Of a stretch of DNA of 64,000 bases, positions 32,200 through 44,973 are shown one piece after another. Position 1 is the first letter of the stretch. Each line of letters begins with the position of its first letter. Source of the stretch: Brachypodius melanocephalos (taxonomy: Eukaryota; Chordata; Aves; Passeriformes; Pycnonotidae); contig VZSR01003371.1 of NCBI GenBank assembly GCA_013398615.1, positions 827,608 through 891,607 on the forward strand, given 5' to 3'. The notes under the pieces are model-generated. The model had not been told where the DNA came from. It did no database searches and saw only the letters and a program-made list of their open reading frames with translations. Both the position numbers and the translations under genes were made by a program.

Positions 32200-32393
32200 A
32201 TTTCTTCTCTGAAAGGATGGGTAATCCCTGAGAGGTCCCCAGGGCAGTGTTGGAATCGCCATCCCTGGAGGGATTTAAAAGCCATGTGGATGGGGCACCT
32301 GGGGACATGGGTCAGTGGTGGGATTGGCAGTGATGGGGGAATGGTTGGACTCGATGATCTTAGAGGGCTTTTCTAACCTCAGTGATGCCATGG
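32200..32393 (+). mobile_element. CR1 LINE 3' fragment, plus orientation
   Basis: Contains CCATCCCTGGAGGGATTTAA, CACCTGGGGACATGGGTCAG and TGGACTCGATGATCTTAGAG. It is the same subfamily type as the copy at 8273-8715 but inverted. Confidence 0.85.
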
Positions 32394-32760
32394 CTCTCTG
32401 ATCTACTCCCACATCTTTTCTTTTGTGGTCAAGGGGACCTTCAGCGTCACCAACCTGGCCAAGCCAATCATAAAGGTGTTGTGGAGGGGAGACCTGGTGG
32501 GCAGAGGAAGGGTTGGGCTCCTGCAGATCATCCCCTTCCCCAGGACCAGTGCCCATGGCACAGCACTGCCATGTCCTGGACAATCCCTCACTGGAAAAAT
32601 ATCCACTTCACTCTTCTGTTTTTCCCCTTCTTCAACCATCCTGACTGCTTGCTCTCCTCACTCCTTGCCTCCCCTTTCTCCCCTCCTTTCACTTGAGTCT
32701 CTGGGGTGGCCCTGCCAGCTGATCTGAGAGGGACCCTCTCAGCCAAGGACACTTGGTTAA

Positions 32761-32822
32761 TGGTTGTGCTGGATGATCTTAGAGCGCTTTCCCAACCTTA
32801 ATGGTTTTATGATTCTGATTCT
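32761..32822 (+). mobile_element. CR1 LINE tail fragment, plus orientation
   Basis: About 60 bases: TGGATGATCTTAGAGCGCTT and then TATGATTCTGATTCT. Confidence 0.75.
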
Positions 32823-35390
32823 ATAAATATCAGCGTGTGCCCATCCCATCCCTGCCTCCGAATGGGATGTGGGGAGCCTCCCTGGCTCCCTCCCTGCCGC
32901 GGTGGCGTTGCTCAGCCGGTACCACCGGCGCTGTGCCGCACTTAGGCTGCAGCCCTGCTTTCTCACACCTCTTCTCCGCCCCTTCCACGCTGGTTCTACC
33001 CCTGGCCAACCCAATGCAGAGCAGGGTGGAGCAGCACAGACTCTTCCTCTTCCTCATAACAGCAATTACCCGGGAGCTTTGATTCAATTAATGACTTTGT
33101 GAGTCAAGCAATGACACTGCTTTGGAAGGGCTTGCCCGAGGTTGACCCACCTCCCACCTCCCTCCTCGGCCTTTGCATCCACCCAGGACAATCCTGCCCC
33201 GAGGATCATGCCCCGCTGAGCAAGTGGAGCAGGTGTTGCTCCTGGGTGGTAACCAAAACCCTGCAGCTCTTCCTCTTCCTCTTCATCACGCTCCAAGGGG
33301 CTTGGCTGCAGCACAGGATCCTGCCAGCCCCAATAGAAAAGGGGAATTCAGGTAGTCACTGCTTGCATCCAAGCTGGGAAGTAAATTGGGTTTTAAATTG
33401 CACCTCCAAGCTTGCAGGTGCTTGGAGATGTACTAGCACAACTTGTATCCATGTGGGTCCATCCTCTTCCTCCTGCTCCTGCCCCAGACAAAAAAATGGG
33501 CCAGGGAAAAACGACCAACCTGGACATCACCAGGCAATGCTGAAAGCTTCATTTAGGGGAGATGTGGCTGTCAGGCTCAGAGCCACAGGCTGGAACTGAT
33601 CCTGCTGGCAGTTCGGGGTGTTTGGCACAGCCTGAAGCTGGGCTCAGAACTGTCAGGATGGAGACCTGATTGCCATGAGCATTTTCCTACCACTGAGGTC
33701 AGGAAAACTTTTCAAGTGCCTTTTTCTGGAGCAGGGAGCATTTGCTGGAGGATGCAGGTGGTTCCTGAGAGGCAAGGAAGCAGCCGGGAATTCCCGTCAG
33801 GCAGCCAGGCCCTCCCTCACCCCCATTAACACCACTGGGCTCTGCCTGCACCCTCCTGCTCTGGGAAAAAGACCCTCACTGAGGCTGAGTGCCCTTGTCC
33901 TGGCAGGAGCCAGCACTGGCACAAGGATGGGGAGAGCAGAGGATGGGTGGCAAATGGAAAAGTGGGCTTGGGTGGAAACAGCCCCAATGATGGGAAGATT
34001 GCAGAGGGTAGAGGGCAGGATTGCTCTCACCCTCAGTGATGGATGGGGTGTGGAGGAATGAGGACAAAGATGGATAAAGGAGGGGTCTCTTAAAATCTCT
34101 ATTAATAGTAGATGAGGAAGTTTCCTGATGGGAAGTCGAAGCAGTTTGCTGGAGACACCGTGTCCATCAGCTGTGCAGTGACTGGTGCATGGGAATGGGA
34201 TGTCCCACTGCATCCATGCTGCCAAACCCATGTCCCTGATGGGGATGGCACATCAGAATGTCACTTCAGGGAACAAACTAGAGCCAAGACCTGAGGGAGG
34301 GTAACCAGACTCCCCCTTACCTCTTAGGAGTGCACCAACACTTCATCCCACCCAACAAAGACGTGGGCAGGGAGTGAAACCATCTGGGTCCTTGAGTTCA
34401 ACAAAATCCACCAGAAATGGACAATACAGACAAGGAACATGCATGCACAGTGGCATGGGAGCTCCTCCTGGCTCTGAGCCACGATCCAGCTCTGCTGGTA
34501 TCCATCCCCTGGCTGGGACTGGGGGGAGCTGCTCCGCAGGAATGCGAGGTGAGGGCCAAGGCAGGCGAATGCTTTCCACATTATATTCTCTGAGTTTCCA
34601 GCAATTTGCTGCTTCGGGACTTCCTAAGCCAGAGGTTGTATCCGTATCTTTTCTGCTTTACAGCACTTGATGGGCTTGGGGAGAGGGGGTGGTCACATGT
34701 GTGGTGTTTCCTTGGGAAAAAAGAGTTCAAAAGGATAAGCAGGCATGGGAATAGGCACTTTCAGGGCAGCTGTGGTGCATCCCAGAGTTGATTCATGCTT
34801 TAAATATAATAAATGATGTGGATAGAGCGACGTAAAACCCCCCTCCTCCTCCTCTCTGCCGGGTGTAACGTGGAGGGCTGAGCAGGATTCAGCCCTGGAG
34901 CCAGAGGGTTTCCACATGAGGCTGCAATACAAAACATCTGGAGAACATCAGCCATAAAGAGACAGGAATGCTCCAAACTGGGAATGGGTCCAAGCTGTCC
35001 CTTGCAGGCTCAGACAGTCACATATACACACTCACTGCCTCATCCCAGGGCTCTGCCAGCCCTTGGGTTGGGTTTTTGCTAGGAACATCCCGTCCTGGAG
35101 CGCTTGGAGTTTGCAGGTGAGATCCATCCCAGGCACATTTCTGGGGTGTGCTTGGGCATGAGACTGTGCAGGAGCTGGAGCTGGCAGCTCCAGTGATCTG
35201 CCACTGGCATCCTCCCAAGACTCAGCAGTTTCAGGAATTTTACTCCCCTCTGGGCATCTGTGTTGGGAATACAAGGCAATTCCCACCTTACCAGAAGCAG
35301 CCACTTGCCTCTAACACATGGATTTAGTTGTAGGGCAGAGTGATGGACAAGAAAAGTTGGGTTTGGGGGTAATTTGCTTTTTGGAATAAT
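32823..35390. other. Intergenic, nothing recognised
   Basis: Single-copy DNA. Reading frames up to 166 residues (33099-33599) lack domains and splice context. Confidence 0.5.
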
Positions 35391-35421
35391 ATATGTGTAT
35401 GTGTATATATACATAGATATA

Positions 35422-35464
<43 letters not shown>

Positions 35465-35471
35465 TTTTTTT
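35391..35471. repeat. (TA)n/(TG)n microsatellite with T tail
   Basis: TATGTG and TATATA repeats followed by a 12-base T run. Confidence 0.9.
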
Positions 35472-35721
35472 CGGAAATAGGGTCTAGGAAACAAAACAGG
35501 AGGAGGGGAGCAATAGACTCCAGGCCAACTTTATTTAACAGTGTCCCTTCCTCAGACTTGTTCCACAGATTGCTTTTGTTTGGGACCACACTTGATGAGC
35601 CAGGATTGATTTAAGATTAGGCTGGGAAATACCTTGCAGAAGCATCCACAGGGCTCCTGGATAAGGCCAGGGACAACTTTTATATGGGGAAAATTTCCCA
35701 AGAGGTGAAAACTGGAGGAAA

Positions 35722-35767
35722 GAGATGGTCTTTAAGGTCCCTTCCATCCCAAACTGTTCCATGATTT
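35722..35767 (+). mobile_element. CR1 LINE tail fragment, plus orientation
   Basis: GATGGTCTTTAAGGTCCCTT then CCCAAACTGTTCCATGATTT: the last 45 bases of a CR1, with no recognisable body upstream. Confidence 0.7.
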
Positions 35768-38700
35768 CCTGGATCTCTAATTCGAGAGGATTCAGTGGGG
35801 AGCTCATGAGATGGACAATACCAAAGGTCTCTGGGTATAAAAGGCCACCATGTAGCAAGTGAGATGACCACAGATCTGATGGCTGAATGCTTTTGGAGCT
35901 GAGGACATTGAATTCGGGGCCCCCCACACCCTCCTGCCTCATGGGAAGAGTGGGTCCTGCATGATGGCAAATGCTTGTGCAGAGTAAAGAATTGCGCTTC
36001 TGTCTAAGACAAACAGATAATAATACAAAAACAACCTAATGAAAAATAAATCCTCTGGAGCCTCTGCCAGAAATCTCATCCCCAGCCCTGCTCTCTTGGC
36101 CACCTCTTGGCACAAGCCAGAGAGGCTCTTCCACATTTGAAAAACCCATGGAAGTGCTCATCAAATGCCTGTGCATTGAGGAGAGCAGACACTGAGGCAA
36201 CTCTTCTGAAGTTGTCTTTAACTTGGGAGAGAGGAAAGTCCCCACCCTTTGCACTGAATGTGGATTTACCTCCTGCAAGTACAGGCAGAGCCTGGACTCC
36301 TGATAGCATCTCCAGGGGATGTAAACACAGGGAGCTGGCCAAGCCTTCCTGTGGAGCCGGATGAACTTGGTTGGGAGAGCAGGGAGAAGGAAGTGCTGAA
36401 TGCACCAGCAGTCACCCAAAAGGATTCTTCTCTAAGCCTTCCTCCAAAGGGTTTTGGGTTTTTTGGCCAAGGTCTTGGCCTTTCTTGGAGCTTTTTGCTT
36501 TGTGGTTACACAAACTCACTGAGTCAGCGACTCCTGCCCATGGGTCATTTCTAAGAGTTTATTTCTCTTCCTTGGTGTCCACACTGAGCTACCAAACACC
36601 TGGAAAACACGGTGCTGTGCTGGCAGCAGGGTGATGAGATGCTCACCCCGACCATCTGGGTCTGTCTTTGTCTTCCAAATGAGGGTTTGCAGCTCCCCAC
36701 ACCACCACCACCATCCTCTGGCACTGAAATGAGGTGAGAGGGCACTTCCCACGTGCAGACAAGAGCTATGCTGCTTCTGCAAAGCTGTCCTGGCCCTAGG
36801 AGCCATGGAGAGGAGCAGGTGGTTTTTTGGGAAGTTGGCATCGGTGTCACTCAGATATTTTTGAGGCTGAGCAGGTGGGAAGCAGCCCTGGGTTTGCAAT
36901 ATGAGCCTGGGCAGAGTAACCCAGATGTCACCCCATGCTCTGGGAAGTGATCCCAAGCCTGTGATGGAAGAAGGTTGGCTTCTTATTGGACTCAAAGCAG
37001 GTAGAGGAGGCAGTGGGTGAAGGGGGAAGCGTGGGATCCTCTGTTGGAGCTGTAATTAAGGCAGTTGTACAAGGAGACAGTGGATGGGGAGATTGGTGTC
37101 TGTGAAATAAAGGGAGGGAAGATGCGAGATCCCACCTGCACCCCAAAATCTGCAAGTGCTTGCAGAGGAACAGTGCCTGGGAGCCCTCTGACCCAGCTGC
37201 ATCCCCGTGCCTCAGTTTCCCCAGGTGTAACATGGATTAAAACCCTTGAGGGGGCTGTTCCTTGCTCTTGAGTGGGCTTGGGGCTCCATAAACAGGATGA
37301 TGCTTATGGTGTTTTCTCCATTTTGCTGTGAAATCCTTCTCAAACATCTCTCCACCAGGAGAAATCCCAGCCCAGAAGAGCCTTCCCAAAATGGAAGCTG
37401 TGCTGGGAAAGGGCTTCACCTCCTCTCCCACCCTGACAGGAGAGCAGCACGTGGCAGGTCACACAGGGTGTGGCATCAACTCTCTTCCCATAAATCCCCT
37501 TTGTGTTTACATTCTGAATAAATGGGGAGACTGGAACAACCAGGGCTCAGCAACTGGAGTCATTTCTTGGCACGGGGAAAGCCAGCTCCTCACGTGTCCA
37601 CACCCGTGGTGTCCCTGCCTGTCACCAGACTAATTGGGGAGGTGATGCTCCACCACATCTCCTCATCCTGGGCAGTGCTTGCAGCAGCCCAGATAAGCTG
37701 CTGCCTTTGTGAGGCTTGATCCTGGCCCAGGAGTGTTTATTCCTGAGCCTCATGACATCCTGGAAGTGAACTAATCCTCTTTTGTTAGCTGAGGAAACTG
37801 AGGCACAACCCACTGGGGTGACCTGTCCTCCCTGGGGCCTTCCGCCTTTGCCATGCTGTCCTTCTTAGGGCACTGAGTGATGCTTTTCCATATTACCCTT
37901 GGGAACAGAGAGGGAGAGATCAGCAGTTCCCATGGGAAACGTGTGGGACACCAACACATGGAGGGCAGAGAGCAGAAGGCTCTGGAAAACTGCAGCTCTC
38001 CAAAATCTGGATAACTCAAGGTCAGAGCCTTGGCTTGAGCTGAAGAGGACTATTGCTTCTGCAGAGCAGGGCTGGGAGACCTGCACTCAACACAAGGCTG
38101 TCCCAAGGCCTTGGGAGTGGAAAAAAGAAAACTTGGGATACGTCCTTAGAATTCTGAGGCTGGTGTTGGTCAGTGGCACCGGGTGACCTCAGTCAGTTGT
38201 TGGCTAAAGCCCACCCTGAATCTGAGTGCAGAAGATGCTCTTTACCAGCTGTCCCAGACAGAGCCAGGAAAGCTCATTACACCCTTCCAGCCACCAACTC
38301 TGCAGGAATTTTTAAGCTGAGCATCCCTGGGGTTATTTATGATCCTCAGAGGAGGCTCCTGACTCCATTCACGTATCCCATGCCTTGTTTTGTGCACGGG
38401 TGAGGAGCACTCGACCTGGGCTGTGCTTCATCTGCCTCTGGCTGGACGCCTTTCCTGTAAAACCGGGGCACACTGCATCCAGCTGGCAAGCCAGTAGGGA
38501 GCTTTGACTCAGCTCTAAGACCTGGCTCCAGCTCTAAGATTCCAGCCCAGTCCCTTGTGAAAACCTACCCCTGGCACTGGAGGAATTTGCTGGATGCACC
38601 TCAGGTCTTGCAGTGCCTTTTTATGACTCTGTTTGGGTGGGGAAATCTGAGCCACCATGTGGAAATTCCCACTGGGAAGAAAAAGGGTCCAGATGCTTGT

Positions 38701-39219
38701 CTGGATGGTTCATGGGAGGGTGGCAGGGGACACCAGGCTGGGGACCCACCCCACAGGGTGGGAGACCAGTGCTTCTGCTACCACCTTCCTATGGGAAGAA
38801 CAACCTCTTCCCAAGGGCCATCCTTCCCACCTGTGCCCATGCCAGGATGGAGGTGTGGCTGCAAAGAAGGGAAGCGGGGAGCAGCGAGCTGGAATTTGGT
38901 GGATCTATTTCCATCCCTGCCCTGGACACCTCCAGTGTTATGCAACTGCTTGGAATCAAAACACTGACGTCAGAGACTTTAATTGGCAGCAGGAAAGTGT
39001 TTCAGGGATGCTGTGGAAGGATGGAAGGATTCTGTGCCACCAGGTCCCCCTCCCCAGGATTGGGGTACATCTTGGGAAGGGAGAGCTGCCACCACACCCC
39101 TCCAGCCCCCAAAAGCAGCCAATGGTTTGTGAAGATGGTCCCCAACATGTGTGGGGCACTCAAGGAGCTTTATTCCTCTTATCCCCAGCTTCTGAGATTT
39201 GTCTTGGTGTTTCCCAGAG
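35768..39219. other. Intergenic, nothing recognised
   Basis: About 3.4 kb of single-copy DNA with no supported exon or repeat. Confidence 0.5.
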
Positions 39220-39600
39220 CCAACAGTGGGGCTCTGCATTTTGTGGGTAACACCAAACTGGGGAGTAGGGAGGCCATTCATCAGGATGGAGGATGAGGGC
39301 CACAGGACGCTGCTGAAGTTCAGCAGAGGCTGATGTCACATCCTGGGACAGGTTGGACACTTGCAGAGCAGCATCTGGAATCACTGCAAAACCAAAGCCT
39401 GGAGATGATGTTCCATTTTGGGCTCCTCAGTCCAAGAGAGCCCTTGGTGTGCTGGGGCCAGCCCAGCACATCCACCAAGGAGGGTGGGATGCACTTGGAA
39501 TCTTTGTGGGAGGGAATGGGAGAGCCACAGGTGACCTGTGAGAAGATGTCACCATCAGTCCCTGTATTCACTCCAAGGAGACACGAACAAATCCAGCCTA
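39220..39600 (+). mobile_element. CR1 LINE internal fragment, plus orientation
   Basis: Diverged match to the CR1 region just past the RT domain: GGGTAACACCAAACTGGGGA (CR1 GATGACACCAAGTTGGG) and, later, TTTTGGGCTCCTCAGTCCAA. It lacks a 3' tail and is not coding. Confidence 0.6.
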
Positions 39601-41204
39601 TTTGCATTTTGAGAGTCATTTGCATGCTGAGATAATTAATTCTTCCTGATGTCCTGGTTGCTTTGCTCAAACCCATGAAGAAATGGAGATTTTCTTCTCT
39701 GCTTGGAGCAAAACACTCACTCCACTGGGCAGAATTTAGCCCCAGGGAAGCAGGGAGGTGGATTCCCAGTGGATTGTTGAGGATCCCTGGCTGCAGCAGG
39801 GTGATGGACACCCATGAACGAGGCAGCCTCAAGTCTCAGCACACTCATATCCATGATCTTGTTTTGCTACAACTAATGATGTTTTATTCCCCAAGGAGCT
39901 CTTGTTCAAAGCTCATCTCATTCTGCAGCTCAGCTAGGCTGTTATGCTTCCTCACCCTGGGGAATACTCCTTCAAGCTGTGGCTCAGACAGGATATTTTT
40001 GGCATAATTGGGCTTCTACTTGGCATTCATAATTTCCAGATATTTGCCTTGAAAATCCCCTCGAAGGTGTCCTGGGGGGATGGTGGGGTTGAGCCGCTCA
40101 ACTGCCTCCATCTCCTTGGCTCATCAGGCTCTGCTTTTGCTGGAAATCATGATCCCATGGAGAGCCCAGAGGTCAGAATACCTGATGGTGGATGGAGGAA
40201 AACCATGGAGGTGGCAGGAACTCCCTGATAAGAGCGCTCTGATCATCTTGTGGTCACAGCAACTGGAGAGGAGACACCGTGAGGTCTGGAAATACACCAG
40301 GTAACTCATCAAAACACACCCACCTGTGTCCCAAGGTGACCAGGAAGCACGTGGGGGCTGATCCCCAGTAAAATCCCAATTTCCAGACTCCAAAGGGCCC
40401 GCCTTTGCTTGGGATGCGAAGCAGAGCTGGGAGCTGGGAACTTCCAGCTTGCGATTCGGACCGGAGTGACTCGGGGTGGGGATTTTTGGGGCCCAGGCAC
40501 TGATGGGATCTCCGTGCTGTCGGTATCCAGAGCAGGATTTGGTGATTCCCAGCGTGGCCTGGGACACTGCCATCCTCTAGTGGCTGTATCCAGAAGCACA
40601 GGAGTGCTGAAAGAGGAGTGTGGAGAAATCTCCTGTTCCACGAGCATCAGACAGGGCATGGGGCTCTTCCTTGGGGGGCTGGAGTGGGGGGTAGGGAGGA
40701 CTTTCATGGATGTTCCCCTTTCCTCCACTCCCAGCAAGGGTGGTGGGCAGCTTTTCTTGCTGGAAAAGGGCTTGTTGTCCACTCCCAGTGAGTTTTGTAA
40801 ACTATTTGTTTTGTCAGTGACAAAGCTCCTCCCTGTGCTCTTCATGTCTTGGGTCTGGCCCTACAAGGCTGGGTGGATTTGGGGGCAGCCTGCTAACTCC
40901 ACTCATCCAGATAAATTCCTTGGGAACGTCTGGAATGAAGGGTTCTGGTAGGTGTGAATGCAAGATCCCATCTTCGGGAAATTTTTGTAGGTTGTGGTCT
41001 TGGTGTCTCTGCCTTTTACTTCAGCCCCGTCTTCAAAGTGTTCTTGCATTGAAACCACTGCAACTGTGTGGAGGTTGGGTAATGTTGAGGAGGACAGAAA
41101 TGACCCTTCTTTTCTCTTCAATGAGGGATATAGGACCAGGAAGAAGACCCAGGATGGTTTGTGTGGGAGATGAGGAAGTAAAAGTAGTGACTTCCAAATC
41201 AGAA
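39601..41204. other. Intergenic, nothing recognised
   Basis: Single-copy. A slightly CpG-richer patch at 40370-40570 has no promoter or exon signature that I can defend. Confidence 0.5.
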
Positions 41205-41362
41205 TACCCTGAGCTGGACAGGACCCACAAGGATTGAGTCCAGCTCCTGGCCCCACACAGAGAAACCCCAAAAATCCCACCCTGTGCCTGAGAGCATTGT
41301 CCAAATTGTGCTTGAGCTCTGGCAGCCTTGGGGCTGTGACCATTCCCTGGGGGATCATGGTT
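41205..41362 (-). mobile_element. CR1 LINE 3' fragment, minus orientation
   Basis: The plus strand reads CCCTGAGCTGGACAGGACCC, AAGGATTGAGTCCAGCTCCT and TGAGCTCTGGCAGCCTTGGG, a different CR1 subfamily from most copies here and more like the one at 52535. Confidence 0.8.
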
Positions 41363-41752
41363 TGGGTGGCTGCTGGGGTTCAGCAGAGGACATCAGCAAC
41401 CCAGTGCAGGGATGGGAGGGAGAGTGGCAGGAGGAAGGGGACAGAAAAGAGATAACCACAGAAGGGAGCTCTAATGCAATTTTATATACATGTATTTAAA
41501 ACAGGACCTGAAATGGGGCCCTGAGCCAAATCTCAGAACCTTGGTGAGGATATGAGTGTCACAGGGCCTGTGATGAGGCTGGCACAGGATATTTGCTTTG
41601 AATCCTGGGAGTCTCATTTTCCCTGCCTTCCTCTCCCAGCAGGATTTCCTGCTGTGATGGACACAGCTGTCCCAGCTACAACTGACCTCCCCTCTGTCCC
41701 CCACTGATGGAGAGGGATACAGGAGCTGGGGGAAGAAGGGATGGGGATTAAC

Positions 41753-41885
41753 CACAGAATTCCAGAATGGTTTGGGTTGGAAGGGATCTTATGGATAATC
41801 TAGTCTCCACACCCCTGCCATAGACAGGGATAACTTCTGCTAGACCAGGTTGCTCCAAGCCCCATCCAACCTGTCCTTGCATGGA
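41753..41885 (-). mobile_element. CR1 LINE 3' fragment, minus orientation
   Basis: The plus strand starts CCAGAATGGTTTGGGTTGGA and includes GGTTGCTCCAAGCCCCATCC. Confidence 0.88.
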
Positions 41886-43446
41886 AATGTTGCCAAATAT
41901 CCTTTTGGATTCTGACCCTACTTCTGTGTCACCCCCCTGTACAAGAGTATGAAGGTTTGAAACCTCACTCAGTTCGTGAAGTTTGGTGCAAAATTGAATT
42001 ACAGCTTCAGAATGTGGTGGAAATCCATTTATTTGCACAACAAACTGCATTTTTGTTGCACTGCTTCTTGCACAATGTGATCCTGGTCCGTGAAAGGAGA
42101 GCTTAGGGGCCAAAGTAATAACATAAATTAATAAAGAAATTATCATAGCAACTAATTCAGAACTATATGCCAGGGATTCAGATGATGTGGGCTGTTAGCT
42201 GAGATCCCTGGTGCGTTTTCTCACCACCCTGACTTGTGTGAGTGTCCACAGAAATACTGCAGGAATGGATCTTCATGCAACAAAAATGCCTGGTCCCTTC
42301 AGCTGCAAAGAGGAGCCTGAAAAGATGGTTCAAAAGCAAGAAAACAGACCCCCCAAAAAACCCCAGAAGAGATAGTTTAACATGCCAAAAATTCCTGAGT
42401 CAGTGTTCCAGAGGCCTGAACGTGCTGGCCTGTCCGTGCTGCTGATCCCAGATGAGATGTAAATATTCTTGGCCAAAGCAGGGTTTCAGGTTGCTCACAG
42501 CTTTTGCTGCCTCTGCACTTCTGACGTTCTGCGGTTTCGATGGAAATCTGCTTCCCTCCAGCTGCCTGTCGCTGGATTACAGCTCCAGCTGCATTTCCCT
42601 GAGCAAGACCAGAGCTCTGCAGTGATGTTCTCACATGTGCTCAGTGGCTGAGCTGGCTGGAAACCCCAGGTCAGTCCGTGACATTTGGGATGTGCATCCT
42701 GGTGAAGCTTTTTGTGGTCTTACTGGGGGCTTATGGGTCATGATCCTGCTTTTCACAGAGTAAAGTGGGCTGCTTTGTTAATTTGGAGCAGACTACCCAG
42801 GCAGAGCTTTGTTTGTGCTGTACCCTTGCTGTCTCCCAAAACATCCCTCTTATTTCAGGAACAGACCTGTTTTCTGCCGAGGATGACATTTTCCATGGTC
42901 CAAGGCCACATGTGATTTCCCTGTGGTTCCATTCACTGCTCAGAGAGAGCATCACCTCTGGGAATCCTGGTACCCCAGGAACTGCTGACAGTCTGGGGAA
43001 ACACCAAAAGCTCCTGCAGATACCAGAAAACTCTGAATTGGATTAGTTTGTGTTTCAGCAGCTCTCTTGTTAGAGAATCATTGCAGTGATTCTCTCTCCT
43101 CAGGATCCTTCTCCTTCATGATATTTTCCCCTCACCAGCTGTCCCACTCCCTTTTATCACACTTATCTTTATTGGATGTACCTGTGACTCATCAGGGGCA
43201 AGGCTGTATTGGTTAATTAACACAGCTGTTACTTATCATGGCAAGGTCACCTGTATTCCCTTCTCCAGATTGCATCTCTATCTTTTCTCCCAGTGAGATG
43301 CCAATCGATGGCACAGTGGTGGGGCTGAGAGCACCTTCTCTGACTGAGGTTGTGCTTGTAGGATTTTATCTGGAGCATATGAAGGGTATCATGCCCTTTA
43401 TCTGAGTGGAAAACGAGCTCCTCTGCTTTTTTTCTTTTCCCATTTT
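41886..43446. other. Intergenic, nothing recognised
   Basis: Single-copy DNA without supported exons. Confidence 0.5.
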
Positions 43447-43509
43447 CATCCATCCATCCATCCATCCATCCATCCATCCATCCATCCATCCATCCATCCA
43501 TCCATCCAT
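43447..43509. repeat. (CATC)n microsatellite, about 16 copies
   Basis: Nearly perfect 63-base tetranucleotide array, likely polymorphic. Confidence 0.95.
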
Positions 43510-43740
43510 TCTGGTGCCCCAGGACAGCTCTATTCCAGTGGTGCTGCCTGTCTAAAGGGAGAGCTGGAGTCTAGCATTAACACACTCCCTGTTTTTCTAA
43601 AACTTTGCCTTTAATTACTGATAACTCTGCCAGACTCTACTCTTTTTTTCCCCAGGCTGGCTGGCTGCCTCCAGGCTGAAACGCCTTTGGAAAATTTCAG
43701 CTAAAATAGTTCAGCATTTTGCAAGAATTAGATTAGGAGG

Positions 43741-43777
43741 GAAAAAAAAAAACAAAAACAAAAACAAAACAAAACCA
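43741..43777. repeat. (AAAAAC)n/(AAAAC)n microsatellite
   Basis: An A run followed by CAAAAA and CAAAA units. Confidence 0.85.
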
Positions 43778-44449
43778 GCTGTTTTGCTCCAGTTGAGTGG
43801 GAAGCTTCCAGCTGTTTTCTGCAGCCATTTCATCCCTGGGACCCTGAAAGCTGAGGGCAGGGAAAATCCTTGAATCCACTGAACCAGCTGAGCCTGCCAA
43901 GGATGGGACTGTCCTTGGGCAGATCCTGTCCTTGTCTGGCAGCCACTCGTCCCTGCTGGCCATGAGCCTGCTGTGACTGTTCCTGGTAGAGCAAGGTTGC
44001 CCCTTCCTGCACTGCTGCATCAGGGAAAAGGGAGAAAGGGCTGTTGGAGGCTGCCCTGGAGCTCTTTAGCTCTTCCTGAAATCCCTTATCAGCCCCAGAG
44101 AAATTTGTATTTTGTGCATTCTGTGGACCCAGCGCTTCCTCTCTCCCTAAAGATCAATCCAGCTGAGGCACAAATTGCCCTGGGGAGATGCTGTAGGGCA
44201 CCCTGAGGAGCTGGGAGATTTAGCAGAGGACCTTCAAGGTGCTGAAGCTGCTCTGGAACAGCAGGTGGGATATCCCAGCCCAACACCTCTGCCCCACTGC
44301 ACAATTCAAAGCCCTGGTGTCCTAATCCATGTCCTGCAGTGTAGGATGGGACTGTAACGCTGTGCCAGGATGAGTGCAGAGCCTGTGACCCTCACTGGAG
44401 CATCAGGGGGTCTTCATTTTGTCTCCTTTTTTACACCTTGTTCTCACCT

Positions 44450-44973
44450 CAGGTGAGACTCTGCCTGCAGAGCTGCCCCAGCTCTGGGGCCAACATCAGA
44501 AGGATTTGGAGCTGCTGGAGCCAGTCCAGAGGAGGCCACAGAGATGCTCCAAAGGCTGGAGCCCCTCTGCTCTGGAGCCAGCCTGGGACAGCTGGGAATA
44601 TTCAACACAAGAAGAGAAGGCTCCAGGGAGAGCTCAGAGCCCCTGCCAGGGCCTAAAGGGGCTCCAGGAGAGCTGGAGAGGGACTGGGGACAAGGGATGG
44701 AGGGACAGGACACAGAGAATGGCTTCCCACCGCCAAAGGTCAAGGTTAGATGGGATATTGGGAAGGAATTTTTCCCTGTGTGTGTGGTGAGGCCCTGGCA
44801 CACGTTGCCCAGAGAAGCTGTGGCTGCCCCCATCCCTGGAGGTGTCCAAGGCCAGCTTGGATGGGGCTTGGAGCAACCTGGGCTAGTGGAAGCTGTCCTT
44901 GACCGTGGCAGGGGCTTGGAACCAGATGGGCTTTAAAGGTGCTTCCAACCCAAAGCATTCCCTGATTGTCTGA
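44450..44973 (+). mobile_element. CR1 LINE 3' end, plus orientation
   Basis: Best-preserved CR1 in the window, about 520 bases: GGTGAGACTCTGCCTGCAGA, GGAGCCAGTCCAGAGGAGGC, AAGAGAAGGCTCCAGGGAGA, GGCACACGTTGCCCAGAGAA and the terminal CCAACCCAAAGCATTCCCTG. Stops interrupt every frame. Confidence 0.92.

Noticed and set aside
38613..39296. 227-residue plus-strand reading frame
   Set aside because: No domain, and it runs into diverged CR1 sequence.
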